Positions 34,301-43,356 of a stretch of DNA of 60,048 nucleotides are shown one piece after another. The stretch comes from CALAEC01 sp050692915 (GTDB lineage Bacteria; Actinomycetota; UBA4738; CALAEC01). The notes under the pieces were generated by a model. The model did no database searches. It was not told where the DNA came from and worked only from the letters and a program-made list of their open reading frames with translations. Both the position numbers and the translations under genes were made by a program. The DNA lies in contig JBOGVU010000010.1 of NCBI GenBank assembly GCA_050692915.1, forward strand, positions 1 to 60,048, in the 5' to 3' direction. The first letter of the stretch is position 1. Each line of letters begins with the position of its first letter.

Positions 34301-35382
34301 CCGAGGGACCGGCCGCCGTCGAGCTGCTCCGGGTCCGCCTTCCGCTGAAGCGGCCGTTCACCACCTCCTTCGGGACCAGCGCGGACAAGGAGTGTGTTCT
34401 GGTACGGGCGATCGGGAGCGACGGCGCCGAGGGGTGGGGCGAGTGCACGGCCATGGAGGCCCCCCGCTACTCGGGCGAGTGGAACGACGGCGCGTGGCTC
34501 GTCCTCAGGGACCACCTGATCCCGGCGGCCCTGGCCGGGCGCCCGTCCGGGATCCGGGGGCATCCGATGGCCGGGGCCGCGATGGAGGTGGCCCTGGTCG
34601 ACCTCGAGCTGCGGTCGAAGGGCGTCTCGCTGGCGAAGCACCTCGGCGGGGTTCGCGACCGGGTGCCGTGCGGCGTGAGCGTGGGGATCGAGGATCGCAT
34701 CGACGACCTCCTGGAGGTGGTGTCGGGGTTCGTGGCCGCCGGGTACCGGCGGGTGAAGCTGAAGATCGAGCCGGGGCGCGACGCCGCGGTGGTCCGGGCC
34801 GTGCGGGACGCGTTCCCCGACGCTCCCCTGTCGGTCGACGCCAACGCCGCGTACACGCGGGAGACGGCCGAGGTCCTGCTCGAGCTGGACGGGCTCGGCC
34901 TCGAGTACGTGGAGCAGCCGCTGCCCGAGGACGACCTCCTGGGCCACATCGAGCTCCAGCGGCGGATGGCCACCCCGCTGTGCCTCGACGAGACGATCAC
35001 CTCGGCCCGGGTGGCCCGCGGGGCCATCGAGCTCGGGGCCTGCCGGATCATCAACGTGAAGCTCGGCCGGGTGGGCGGGCTGGCCGAGGCGCTCCGGATC
35101 CACGAGGTGGCCCGCGAAGCCGGGGTCCCGCTGTGGGTCGGCGGGATGCTGGAGACCGGCGTGGGCCGAGCCGAGAACGTGGCCCTGGCCTCGCTGCCGG
35201 GGTTCACGCTCCCGGGCGACACCAGCGCTTCGGACCGCTACTTCGAGCGGGACCTCACCGAGCCGTTCGTCGTGGCGCCCGACGGCACGATGGCCGTGCC
35301 CGACGGCGCCGGTCTCGGAGTCACCCCCCTTCCCGATCGGCTGGAGGCCGCGACGGTCGAGCGGGTCACCGTACGGCCCTGA
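34297..35382 (+). CDS. MenC/N-succinylamino-acid racemase-family enzyme
   Basis: The protein has 361 residues. The TTG start at 34297 overlaps the GNAT stop (TTGA), with GGAG 5 nt upstream. Enolase-superfamily residues are present: the KxK catalytic pair in RRVKLKIEPG, metal ligands in SVDANAAY, VEQPLPEDD and CLDETITS, and the second Lys in INVKLGRVGG. The family includes o-succinylbenzoate synthase and promiscuous N-succinylamino-acid racemases. Since no menaquinone genes are nearby but M20 and GNAT genes are, the racemase role (D- to L-amino acid conversion with the neighbours) is favoured. Confidence 0.87.
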   Translation: MTEGPAAVELLRVRLPLKRPFTTSFGTSADKECVLVRAIGSDGAEGWGECTAMEAPRYSGEWNDGAWLVLRDHLIPAALAGRPSGIRGHPMAGAAMEVALVDLELRSKGVSLAKHLGGVRDRVPCGVSVGIEDRIDDLLEVVSGFVAAGYRRVKLKIEPGRDAAVVRAVRDAFPDAPLSVDANAAYTRETAEVLLELDGLGLEYVEQPLPEDDLLGHIELQRRMATPLCLDETITSARVARGAIELGACRIINVKLGRVGGLAEALRIHEVAREAGVPLWVGGMLETGVGRAENVALASLPGFTLPGDTSASDRYFERDLTEPFVVAPDGTMAVPDGAGLGVTPLPDRLEAATVERVTVRP

Positions 35383-35419
35383 CCGCGGATCCCGTCACGG
35401 CCCACTAGACTCGCCGGGT

Positions 35420-36348
<929 letters not shown>

Positions 36349-36352
<4 letters not shown>

Positions 36353-37173
36353 GCGCCGCGGCCACCACCGTCGCGCGCGTCCGGAAGACGCCGCTGTTCC
36401 GGATCCCCGACGTCCGCGTTCGCTCCGCGTGGCGCCTGTGGCAGCGGAACGCGGCCATCTATCGGAAGACGTACAAGGTCAACATCCTGCCGAACTTCTT
36501 CGAGCCGTTCTTCTACCTGCTGGCTATGGGATTGGGTCTCGGGGCGTTCCTCAACGACCGGATCCTGGGCTTCGACTACATCGACTACATCGCCCCGGGC
36601 CTGGCCGCCACCGCGGCGATGTACGGAACCTCGTTCGAGGTCACCTTCAACTGCTTCGTGAAGATGCAGTTCGGGAAGGTGTACGACGCCGCCATGGCCA
36701 CGCCGCTGACGATCGAGGACGTGGGCCTGGGGGAGCTGCTGTGGGGGACCACCCGGGCCCTGATCTACGGGCAGGTGTTCGTGTTGATCGCCGCGGGATT
36801 CGGCGTCGTACACACCCCGTTGGTGATCTTCACCCCGGTGGCCATCGCCATGATCGGGCTGATGTTCTCGGTCATCGGGCTCACGTTCACCGCGATCATC
36901 CCGCTGATCGACTACTTCACGTACTACTGGACGCTCTTCATCACCCCGATGTTCCTGTTCTCGGGGATCTTCTTCCCGGTGTCGGGCCTGCCGGGATGGG
37001 CTCAGGCGATGGCCTGGTTCATGCCGCTCCACCACGCCGTCAACCTGATGCGAGCGCTCACGCTCACCGGCGACGTCAGGGTCGCCGTCCTGGCCGCGGC
37101 GTGGATCGCCGTCCTCACCGCGCTGCTGTTCGTACTCCCCCTGAACCTGTTGCGCCGCCGGCTGGTGAAGTAG
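36349..37173 (+). CDS. ABC-2 type permease (NodJ/DrrB-like)
   Basis: The protein has 274 residues with six TM helices and a cytoplasmic N-terminus. The sequence WQRNAAIYRKTYKVNILPNF then FEPFFYLLAMGLGLGA, and LFITPMFLFSGIFFPVSGLP, match the ABC-2/NodJ permease pattern. It forms an exporter with the preceding ATPase. It is convergent with the gene at 37175 (1-bp gap). Confidence 0.9.
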
Positions 37174-37174
37174 C

Positions 37175-37726
37175 TCAGCCGGGCCGGCATCGCTGGGCGG
37201 CCTGATCGAGCTGGCCCTGGACCTGGCCGATCTGCGTCTGGAGCTGCTCCCCGGTCGCGGTGAGGGCCCCGATCCGCTCGGCGTCCTCGGCGATCACCGC
37301 CTCGGTGAGGGCGACCTGGTTCGCCAGGGCCTGCTGCTGGAGCGCGATGAGCTGGCCCCCCAGATCGATGGCCTGCCGGCACGCCATCCGGCGCTCCCGG
37401 CGCGCTGCCCTTCCCCCGCCGGCCTGCTCTTCCTCTCCCTGGCCGCCGCCCTGCTCCACACGCTCCTCGGCGGGAGGCGCGTCGTCGGTCCCGGCCCGGC
37501 CCACCAGGAAGCCGAGCAGGAACCCCACGGCCAGGATGACCACGGCGGCCACGATCATGCCCCCGGGGATGCCCGAACCGGACCTACCGAGCGAGGCGTA
37601 GCCACCGGGCGGCGGGGGTGCCACCGGCTTATCAGGGTCGATCGGCTCGGTCCGGGCGGAGCCGGGCTCGGTCGGTTCCAGCTCCGAGGTGCCCTCCTCG
37701 GACGCGGTGGGATCACGATCGCTCAT
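37175..37726 (-). CDS. Single-TM protein with coiled-coil tail (unknown)
   Basis: The protein has 183 residues. It has an acidic, Pro-rich cytoplasmic N-terminus (residues 1-55), one TM segment (GMIVAAVVILAVGFLLGFLV), a Glu/Gly-rich linker and a C-terminal coiled coil rich in Gln and Ala (LIALQQQALANQVALTEAVI). Two Cys (ACRQA and QRCRPG) flank the coil and could bridge. The family is not recognised. Confidence 0.65.
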   Translation of the reverse strand: MSDRDPTASEEGTSELEPTEPGSARTEPIDPDKPVAPPPPGGYASLGRSGSGIPGGMIVAAVVILAVGFLLGFLVGRAGTDDAPPAEERVEQGGGQGEEEQAGGGRAARRERRMACRQAIDLGGQLIALQQQALANQVALTEAVIAEDAERIGALTATGEQLQTQIGQVQGQLDQAAQRCRPG

Positions 37727-37800
37727 GGGGCTCCATCGTGCCTGCGGGCGATGCTCTTGTCTACCCGCTCCGGGCGGGCAGGACCCCCGTTGCCGGGAGG

Positions 37801-38169
37801 TCAGCCGCTCTCGGCGGCCTCGGCCTCTTCCTTCGTCATGTGCACGGTCCCGGGAGCGTGCTCGGGGGGCGCGTAGATCGTCACCAGGCGGAGCGGCCCG
37901 TCGCCGGTGTTGATGAAGTTGTGCCGGGTCCCGGCCCGGACCACCACCAAGACGTTCGGGCCCACGGGGCTCCGCCGGCCCTCGAGGATGGCCTCACCCC
38001 GTCCCTCCACGAACAGCAGGACCTGGTCGACGTGGTCGTGGACCTCCTCGCCGATCTCGCCGCCGGCCGGGATGGTCATGAGGACGACCTGGCTGTGCTC
38101 CCCGGTGACCACCTCGCGCCGGAACGCCTCGTTCTCCCGAGCTCGACCTACCACGTCCAGGATGTCCAT
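37801..38169 (-). CDS. Cupin-domain protein
   Basis: The protein has 122 residues. Cupin motif 1 is GGEIGEEVHDHVDQVLLFVEG with two His and a Glu-like position, and motif 2 is GTRHNFINTGDGPLRLVTIY. The metal-binding His set looks complete. It follows the pirin gene with a 12-bp gap on the same strand. Activity unknown; small cupins of this kind are often dioxygenases or sugar-binding proteins. Confidence 0.82.
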   Translation of the reverse strand: MDILDVVGRARENEAFRREVVTGEHSQVVLMTIPAGGEIGEEVHDHVDQVLLFVEGRGEAILEGRRSPVGPNVLVVVRAGTRHNFINTGDGPLRLVTIYAPPEHAPGTVHMTKEEAEAAESG

Positions 38170-38181
38170 CGCTCTCCTCGG

Positions 38182-38973
38182 TCAGCCGCCGCGACGGGCC
38201 ATGGGCTCGCCGCGGACGAAGCCGTGCCCGGGTCCGTGGACGACCCGCACGACGCGGCCGGATTCCTCCGCTACCAGTACCACGGTCCGCGGCTCGCCGG
38301 CGGGAGGGACCACCACCGTGGCCCCGGGGACCAGGCGCTCGCCGTCCTCGATGCGCACCTTCCCTTCGCGCACGCTGGCCACTGCCCCTTCACCCTCGGC
38401 CAGCTCGAGCCACAGCGCCGCACCGGGCTCGAGGAGCGTGTCGGTGAACAGCCGGATGTCGCCGTTGACGCGCAGGGGCGAGCGGGGGCCGACCAGCCCC
38501 TTGGTCCGGGCTCCCTGGCCCTCCTCGTACCGTGGAGCGTCGGCGTCCCGAAGGACGTTGAAGGCGGTCTCCTCCGGCACGGGGTCGGTGCTGTACACCA
38601 GGATGTAGGCCTTCGTGTCGACGTCGCCGTGGTTCCACTCGGAGTGCATCATCCCCCGGCGGCCCTCGGTGAACTGCCCCACATCCCCGGTGTCCATGTG
38701 GCCGGTGATGCCGTTGAGGGCGTCGTCGTGGTCGAGCTGCCCCTCCTCGATGTAGAAGAGCCGCTCGTTGAGGCGGTGGGGGTGGTGGCCGATGCCCAGC
38801 CGGGCCTCGACCACCGAGTCGTGGACGGTGATCAGGGGGCCGGAGGCCTGGATCTGGACGAACGGGCCGATCGCCTCCGCGGCCCGCAGACCGGGCATGC
38901 CGAAGTCTCCCTCGCCCAGGACCACGTGATCCTCGGGCCGGAGCACCAGGTAGGGACGGGTGGCCGTGGACAT
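38182..38973 (-). CDS. Pirin-family (bicupin) protein
   Basis: The protein has 263 residues. The N-terminal cupin has the pirin signature GIGHHPHRLNERLFYIEEGQ followed by LDHDDALNG, GDVGQFTEGRRGMMHSEWN and VDTKAYILVYSTD. The His/Glu metal site of quercetinase-type pirins is present. Co-transcribed with a small cupin. Possible quercetin 2,3-dioxygenase-like or redox-sensor role. Confidence 0.82.
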   Translation of the reverse strand: MSTATRPYLVLRPEDHVVLGEGDFGMPGLRAAEAIGPFVQIQASGPLITVHDSVVEARLGIGHHPHRLNERLFYIEEGQLDHDDALNGITGHMDTGDVGQFTEGRRGMMHSEWNHGDVDTKAYILVYSTDPVPEETAFNVLRDADAPRYEEGQGARTKGLVGPRSPLRVNGDIRLFTDTLLEPGAALWLELAEGEGAVASVREGKVRIEDGERLVPGATVVVPPAGEPRTVVLVAEESGRVVRVVHGPGHGFVRGEPMARRGG

Positions 38974-39041
38974 CGCACTCCGTTCGAACCGGGCCGACGG
39001 GGTGATTCTTCCCCGCCGCCGACCCCGATAATGATCGGACC

Positions 39042-39464
39042 ATGCAGCGACCGTTGAACGTGGTCACAGGGTCCTCCCGCACGGCCGCGCTCCTCGCCGC
39101 CGTGGGCTTCATGGCCATCGCGGCCTTCCAGGTAACTCTGGCCCTGGGGGCCCCCCTCGGACGGGCCTCCTGGGGCGGCCGGCACTCCGGCAGACTGCCG
39201 GCCGGCTTCCGCGTCGCCAGCGCCTTCGCCGTCGTGGTCTGGATGCTCGCCGCACTGATCGTCCTGGCCCGGGGCGGCTACGAGCTCTCGCCGGTCCCAG
39301 ACGCCGCGGCCCGCTGGGGAACGTGGGTGCTTGTCGGCGTCATGCCGCTCGCCGCTCTCATGAACCTCGCCTCCCCCAGCAGGTGGGAGCGGTTCCTGTG
39401 GGGGCCGGTGGCCCTCATCCTGGCCGTACTGTGTCTCCTGCTCGCCCGCGGGCCGGCACCTTGA
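39042..39464 (+). CDS. Small integral membrane protein (unknown)
   Basis: The protein has 140 residues with four hydrophobic segments (about 15-36, 58-78, 92-112, 117-136). No family motif is recognised. The segment 39465-39680 after it holds no gene and probably contains the FecR-gene promoter. Confidence 0.65.
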   Translation: MQRPLNVVTGSSRTAALLAAVGFMAIAAFQVTLALGAPLGRASWGGRHSGRLPAGFRVASAFAVVVWMLAALIVLARGGYELSPVPDAAARWGTWVLVGVMPLAALMNLASPSRWERFLWGPVALILAVLCLLLARGPAP

Positions 39465-39680
39465 TCGGCGAAGGCCCCGGTCCGTCGGCGATCAGCCGGA
39501 TCGAATTCGCCCGCACAAAGCGGTATCCAGGGGACGTTCTGCACGACACGGGCGATCCCCCAATGCAATTTGTGGCCCGGAGCGTGTAGTCTTGTTCGGC
39601 TCGGCCCGCGCGCCGTCGATCCAGGGGAGCAGGGGGATGATGGAGTTCTCGTCTTCGGTTCTACCGGTGGAGAACGCCCG

Positions 39681-40667
39681 ATGACCGTTCGGGCGAAGCG
39701 CAGCGTCCTCATCGGATCGGTCCTGCTGTCCGCCGGTGCCCTGATCGCCACGTACCTGATCCTCACGGCCGGGCCGGCGCAGTCGCGGCAGTTCGCCACG
39801 TTCCACCTCCAGGAGGGGACCGTCGAGATCCAGCGAGCCGGAGAGGGCGGCTTCAACGTCGCCGCCGAGGGCCAGACGCTCCGCGAGGGAGACGTCATCC
39901 GCACCGGGCCCGACGGGCGCGCGGAGATCGAGTACTTCGATGGCAGCATCACCCGGCTTGACTTCAACACCACGTTCACCATCGTGGCCCTGACCGAAGA
40001 GTCCGAGGCCGGGTCCACGGTGATCGAGGCGGACCAGGCGTCCGGCGGAACGTTCAGCCGGGTCGTGGAGCTCACCGGCTCCCAGAGCCGGTTCGAGACG
40101 AGCACGCCCACCGCGGTGGCCTCGGTTCGCGGCACGGACTACTTCGTGCTCATAAACGAGGACGGGACCCAGATCGTGGGCGTGATCGAGGGCCTGGTCG
40201 ACGTCGGCGGCACCGTGGGAGACGACGTCGGCCTGACCGCCCTCCGCGGGGTCGACGTCTCGCCATCCGGCGTTCTCGGCGCCCCGTTCGATCTTCCACC
40301 CGAGCTCCTGAACAGCGACTTCCTTCGGTGGAACCTGTGCGAGAGGGACTTCGTGGCCTCTGTGTGCACGGAGGTCGAGGCCAAGGTCCAGAAACCGAAG
40401 AAGAAGGAGAAGCCCGAGGAGGAGGCGCCGGACGCGGTGGTCCTGCCCCTGACGCCCACCTATCCTCCCCCGGCCGTTGCCCCCAACGTGATCGGGGCCG
40501 GGCGGGCGGGCACGGGGACCGCAGCCGGCGGTGCCGGCGCGGCGCCCTTGGCCTTCACCGGGTTCGGGTTGGCCATGTGGCTGGTCATCGTGGCCTTCCT
40601 CGGCCTGGCGGGGCTGGCCCTGTACGCGGTGGGCCGCCGTCGCGGCTCGGCGTCGACCGACCGCTGA
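39681..40667 (+). CDS. FecR-domain protein with LAFTG sortase-type anchor
   Basis: The protein has 328 residues from ATG 39681. It has an N-terminal signal-anchor (VLIGSVLLSAGALIATYLIL), then a FecR-like beta domain (LREGDVIRTGPDGRAEIEYF, ETSTPTAVASVRGTDYFVLI), a Lys/Glu-rich stretch (KPKKKEKPEEE), a Pro/Ala/Gly linker and, at the C-terminus, LAFTG followed by a hydrophobic segment and RRR. That last triplet is the architecture of a class E-type sortase substrate (LAXTG). It is predicted to be linked to the cell wall. No sortase gene lies in the window. Confidence 0.82.
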   Translation: MTVRAKRSVLIGSVLLSAGALIATYLILTAGPAQSRQFATFHLQEGTVEIQRAGEGGFNVAAEGQTLREGDVIRTGPDGRAEIEYFDGSITRLDFNTTFTIVALTEESEAGSTVIEADQASGGTFSRVVELTGSQSRFETSTPTAVASVRGTDYFVLINEDGTQIVGVIEGLVDVGGTVGDDVGLTALRGVDVSPSGVLGAPFDLPPELLNSDFLRWNLCERDFVASVCTEVEAKVQKPKKKEKPEEEAPDAVVLPLTPTYPPPAVAPNVIGAGRAGTGTAAGGAGAAPLAFTGFGLAMWLVIVAFLGLAGLALYAVGRRRGSASTDR

Positions 40668-40685
40668 GCGAACTCCGGGGGTCGC

Positions 40686-41222
40686 TCACTCGCCCTGGAT
40701 CGGGGTTCCAAGCCCGCGACGGAGATCCCCCTTCGGTTGCCTCATCCTGCGGACGGTGGATCCCACCACCATCCCCGCCGAGAGCAGGACCAGGTTCTTC
40801 ACCACGAACTCGCCTTCCACGGTCAGCAGAAGGGGGTTCCCTCGCTGGAAGGCCACGTCCGGCTGGATGACCAGCACCAGGAACGTCCCGAGCATCTGGA
40901 GCCAGAACAACGCCAGGACCGTGCGCAGGGCCCGGCCGGCCAGCAGGCCCAACCCGATGATCACTTCCACCACTCCCAGGACGGGGACGAACCATGAGGG
41001 GTCCACCCAGTACACGGTTCGGGCCACGAGCTCGGCCACCGGGCTCACCCGGAACACCTTCAGACCCCCGAACCAGACGAAGACCAGGCCCAGGGACACG
41101 CGCAGCAGAGGGATCCCCCACCGGGCCAGCAGTTCGACGAATCGCCGGTCGAACTGATCAACCCGGTCCGAGAGGGACCGGGTTGCAGGTCCTTCGCTGC
41201 TTGGACCGGTTGGCGAACTCAT
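40686..41222 (-). CDS. DoxX-like membrane protein (paralogue 1)
   Basis: The protein has 178 residues with four TM segments. It has LLRVSLGLVFVWFGGLKVFR, WFVPVLGVVEVIIGLGLLAG and EFVVKNLVLLSAGMVVGS, typical of the DoxX/DUF417 group. It is closely related to the protein at 42106-42687, which shares LRVSLGxVFVWFG and GEFVVKNLVLLSAG. Function uncertain. Convergent with the FecR-domain gene. Confidence 0.8.
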   Translation of the reverse strand: MSSPTGPSSEGPATRSLSDRVDQFDRRFVELLARWGIPLLRVSLGLVFVWFGGLKVFRVSPVAELVARTVYWVDPSWFVPVLGVVEVIIGLGLLAGRALRTVLALFWLQMLGTFLVLVIQPDVAFQRGNPLLLTVEGEFVVKNLVLLSAGMVVGSTVRRMRQPKGDLRRGLGTPIQGE

Positions 41223-41285
41223 TCCCGATCCATTCTTTCACCGCTGGCGAGGATCGAGACAAGCCCTCTGACCGGGCGATGATGG

Positions 41286-41328
41286 TGGGCGCTGGAGGAT
41301 GAACCTCGGACCTCTTCCGTGTCAGGAA
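41286..41328 (-). pseudogene. Decayed tRNA-Val (GAC) 3' part
   Basis: It aligns with the intact tRNA-Val(GAC) at 46199-46270 from the 3' end through the anticodon loop, with a 2-nt deletion in the T-loop and one T-stem substitution. The anticodon arm still pairs (CTTTC-CTGACAC-GGAAG). The 5' half is unrecognisable. Same orientation as the intact copy, 4.9 kb away. Confidence 0.8.
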
Positions 41329-41463
41329 AGAATGTGGCCCGCAAAAGCGCTGGTAGACGCTCGCAGTCGGGAAACCGCTGGTCAGACCCTTCTACTGAGT
41401 CCCTCCAGTCTCTGGAGTGCCCTTCAGCGCTGCCGGTCTGTCAACTCTTTGTCAACGCGCTCC

Positions 41464-41721
41464 GGCGGGCGCCTGATTGTCGTGACGGGCATTCTTAGCG
41501 CAGGGAAGACGACCGCTTCGCGTGAGATAGCCCGCCGATCGTCGTTCCGCTACTTCGGTGGGGATGGACAGGTCAGGCGGGCTCTGACGCGAGTACGGGG
41601 CCCTCTCGTCTCGCCGCAAGTCCCCGACGGTGAGAAAATCCGCTTGGCTAATAGGATGTTCGACGAACTGCTGGTAGCGATACGTCACCATGTCCTCGGG
41701 ATCGTTCGGCTCGATGGCTAG
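41464..41721 (+). pseudogene. Fragment of a P-loop kinase-like gene
   Basis: The frame reads GRLIVVTGILSAGKTTASRE (Walker A GxxxxGKT) and then RSSFRYFGGDGQVRRAL before ending at 41721. This resembles the first third of a small P-loop kinase (AAA_33 or chloramphenicol phosphotransferase-like). No start codon with a Shine-Dalgarno is convincing and the rest of the domain is missing. It ends against the stop of the convergent cupredoxin gene. Probably a remnant beside the tRNA scar. Confidence 0.5.
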
Positions 41722-42080
41722 GGTCTGGCCGCCTCCACGACGATCGTTCCTTCCATGCCGGGGTGGATGGTGCACTCGTAGGCGTACGTCCCCGGCTGCT
41801 CGAAGGTGTGGCGGAAGGTCCCCGAGCTCTGATCCGGGCTCTCGAACCCCTGGCCCACGACGTCGTGCGGGGCACTCCCCTCCCACACCCAGGTCACCGT
41901 GGCTCCTGTCTCCGCCGCGAGGGAGGCCGGCTCGAACTCGTAGTCACGAACCGCCACGGCGGGCCCCTCGACCGACGGGGGCGGTTCGGCCGAGCCCTGG
42001 GAGGCACAGGCTGTGGCCACCAGCACCAGTCCAGCCGCCCACAGGAACAGGCGGGTAGCCGATCCTCGAATCACGTCCAT
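41718..42080 (-). CDS. Cupredoxin lipoprotein
   Basis: The protein has 120 residues from ATG 42080. A lipobox (LVLVATAC) places the lipidated Cys near residue 21. The mature domain has the type 1 copper ligands: His in SAPHDVV, and Cys, His and Met in YECTIHPGMEG. It is a membrane-anchored blue copper-like electron carrier. It is 26 bp downstream of a DoxX-type gene on the same strand, so the two are probably co-transcribed. Confidence 0.85.
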   Translation of the reverse strand: MDVIRGSATRLFLWAAGLVLVATACASQGSAEPPPSVEGPAVAVRDYEFEPASLAAETGATVTWVWEGSAPHDVVGQGFESPDQSSGTFRHTFEQPGTYAYECTIHPGMEGTIVVEAARP

Positions 42081-42105
42081 CCCCTCACTTCCGGGTAGCC
42101 GAGCC

Positions 42106-42687
42106 TCATCGTCGGGCGGCCCTCGCACTGACCGGCTTGACCCCCGAAGCCACGACGAGTCCGGCCGACAGAAGCACCAGGTTCTTGACCACGAACTCCC
42201 CCACCGTCGTCAGCACCAAGGGATTGGTCCCCTCGAAGGCCACCTCCGGCAGCGCGATGAGGACCAGGAACGTGCCGCCCATGTGGAGGGCGAACACCGG
42301 AAGCACCACCCGGAGGAGCCGGCCGGTGGCGAAGGCGACGCCGATCACGATCTCGACGACGCCGAGCGCGGGCACGAACCAGGCGGAGTCCAGGAAGGGA
42401 ACCGTGGCCGCCACCAGCCCTCCGACGGCGGAGATCCCGGCCACCTTGAGCGCCCCGAACCACACGAACACGATGCCCAGCGAGACCCGAAGAAGGATTG
42501 GGCTAGCTTGGCCGAGGACCCAGCGGACTGTTCGGTCGTAGGCCTCGGGGCGCCGGCGGAGCCGTGCCCAGCGGGAACCAGCCGGCACCGTTTCCGGACG
42601 CATCCGGCGTTGCGTGGTGGTCGGCTCGGAGCGGAGATCTCCCCCGCCCGCGCGGACACCCTCATCCATAGCGGTCTTCTCCTTCAT
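42106..42687 (-). CDS. DoxX-like membrane protein (paralogue 2)
   Basis: The protein has 193 residues; ATG 42687 follows GGAGGAG. A charged N-terminal tail of about 60 residues precedes four TM helices with LLRVSLGIVFVWFGALKVAG and GEFVVKNLVLLSAGLVVASG. It is a paralogue of the gene at 40686, which lies just outside the tRNA-Val-bounded segment. Its operon partner is the cupredoxin lipoprotein, suggesting a respiratory or redox membrane role. Confidence 0.8.
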   Translation of the reverse strand: MKEKTAMDEGVRAGGGDLRSEPTTTQRRMRPETVPAGSRWARLRRRPEAYDRTVRWVLGQASPILLRVSLGIVFVWFGALKVAGISAVGGLVAATVPFLDSAWFVPALGVVEIVIGVAFATGRLLRVVLPVFALHMGGTFLVLIALPEVAFEGTNPLVLTTVGEFVVKNLVLLSAGLVVASGVKPVSARAARR

Positions 42688-42844
42688 CGCACTCCTCCGT
42701 TTCCCTCGCGGACGAGCCCTCTGCGGGATCGCGATCTGATGAGGCAATCCCGTCACTCGGACTCCACTCGTGTCGCCGCTAGACGAGGCGGATCGACGAG
42801 AGGTCCAGATAACCCCTGTGCGCCATCTCGCCCTCCTCCTCCCG

Positions 42845-43069
42845 CTACCGCTCCCCGAGCACTCGCAGACGCTTCCGGTACTCGTCCTCGTCGATCTCCC
42901 CGCGGGCGTACCGCTCGGCGAGGGCCTCCGCGGCCGAGTCGCCGGGGTGAGGGCTGGGCGGTCGGCGCCGGAGCAGGTACACCGCCCCCAGCACGAGGAC
43001 CACCCAGAACAGCAGCCACACGATCCCGATCCAGGGACCGCCGGACCATCCGCCTCCGAGCCAGGCCAT
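42845..43069 (-). CDS. Small SHOCT-domain membrane protein
   Basis: The protein has 74 residues; GGAGGTGG lies upstream of ATG 43069. One TM segment (WIGIVWLLFWVVLVLGAVYL) is followed by a C-terminal SHOCT motif (AEALAERYARGEIDEDEYRK). Such short proteins often accompany two-component or transporter genes; the function is unknown. Confidence 0.78.
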   Translation of the reverse strand: MAWLGGGWSGGPWIGIVWLLFWVVLVLGAVYLLRRRPPSPHPGDSAAEALAERYARGEIDEDEYRKRLRVLGER

Positions 43070-43281
43070 CACGTCGATCCACCTCCTTCGTTCTGCATCC
43101 GTCCGTTCGGCATCCGTCGGCACCCATCGTCGCCAGAGAGTTGGCTCGCGTCGTCGTCCGACGGGAGGCTTATTGGCTGCGCCGGGGGGAGCAGGCGGCA
43201 CGAGCCACCTACCGAGGGCGGCTCATACCGCGCGGCGATGGAGCGTTGAGCGATCTCTCGGGAACGGGGACGACGGCGTGA

Positions 43282-43299
43282 CTACTCCGGCGGGAGTAG
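43282..43299. promoter_or_regulatory. Inverted repeat upstream of the two-component operon
   Basis: CTACTCC-GGCG-GGAGTAG, a perfect 7-bp inverted repeat, lies 57 bp before the histidine-kinase start. It could be an operator for a NarL-type regulator (autoregulation); no proof from sequence. Confidence 0.4.
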
Positions 43300-43356
43300 C
43301 CAGAACGTCGCCCGGCGCACGATGTCAGGCCCGGGCCCAGAGGCTACGCTGATGTC

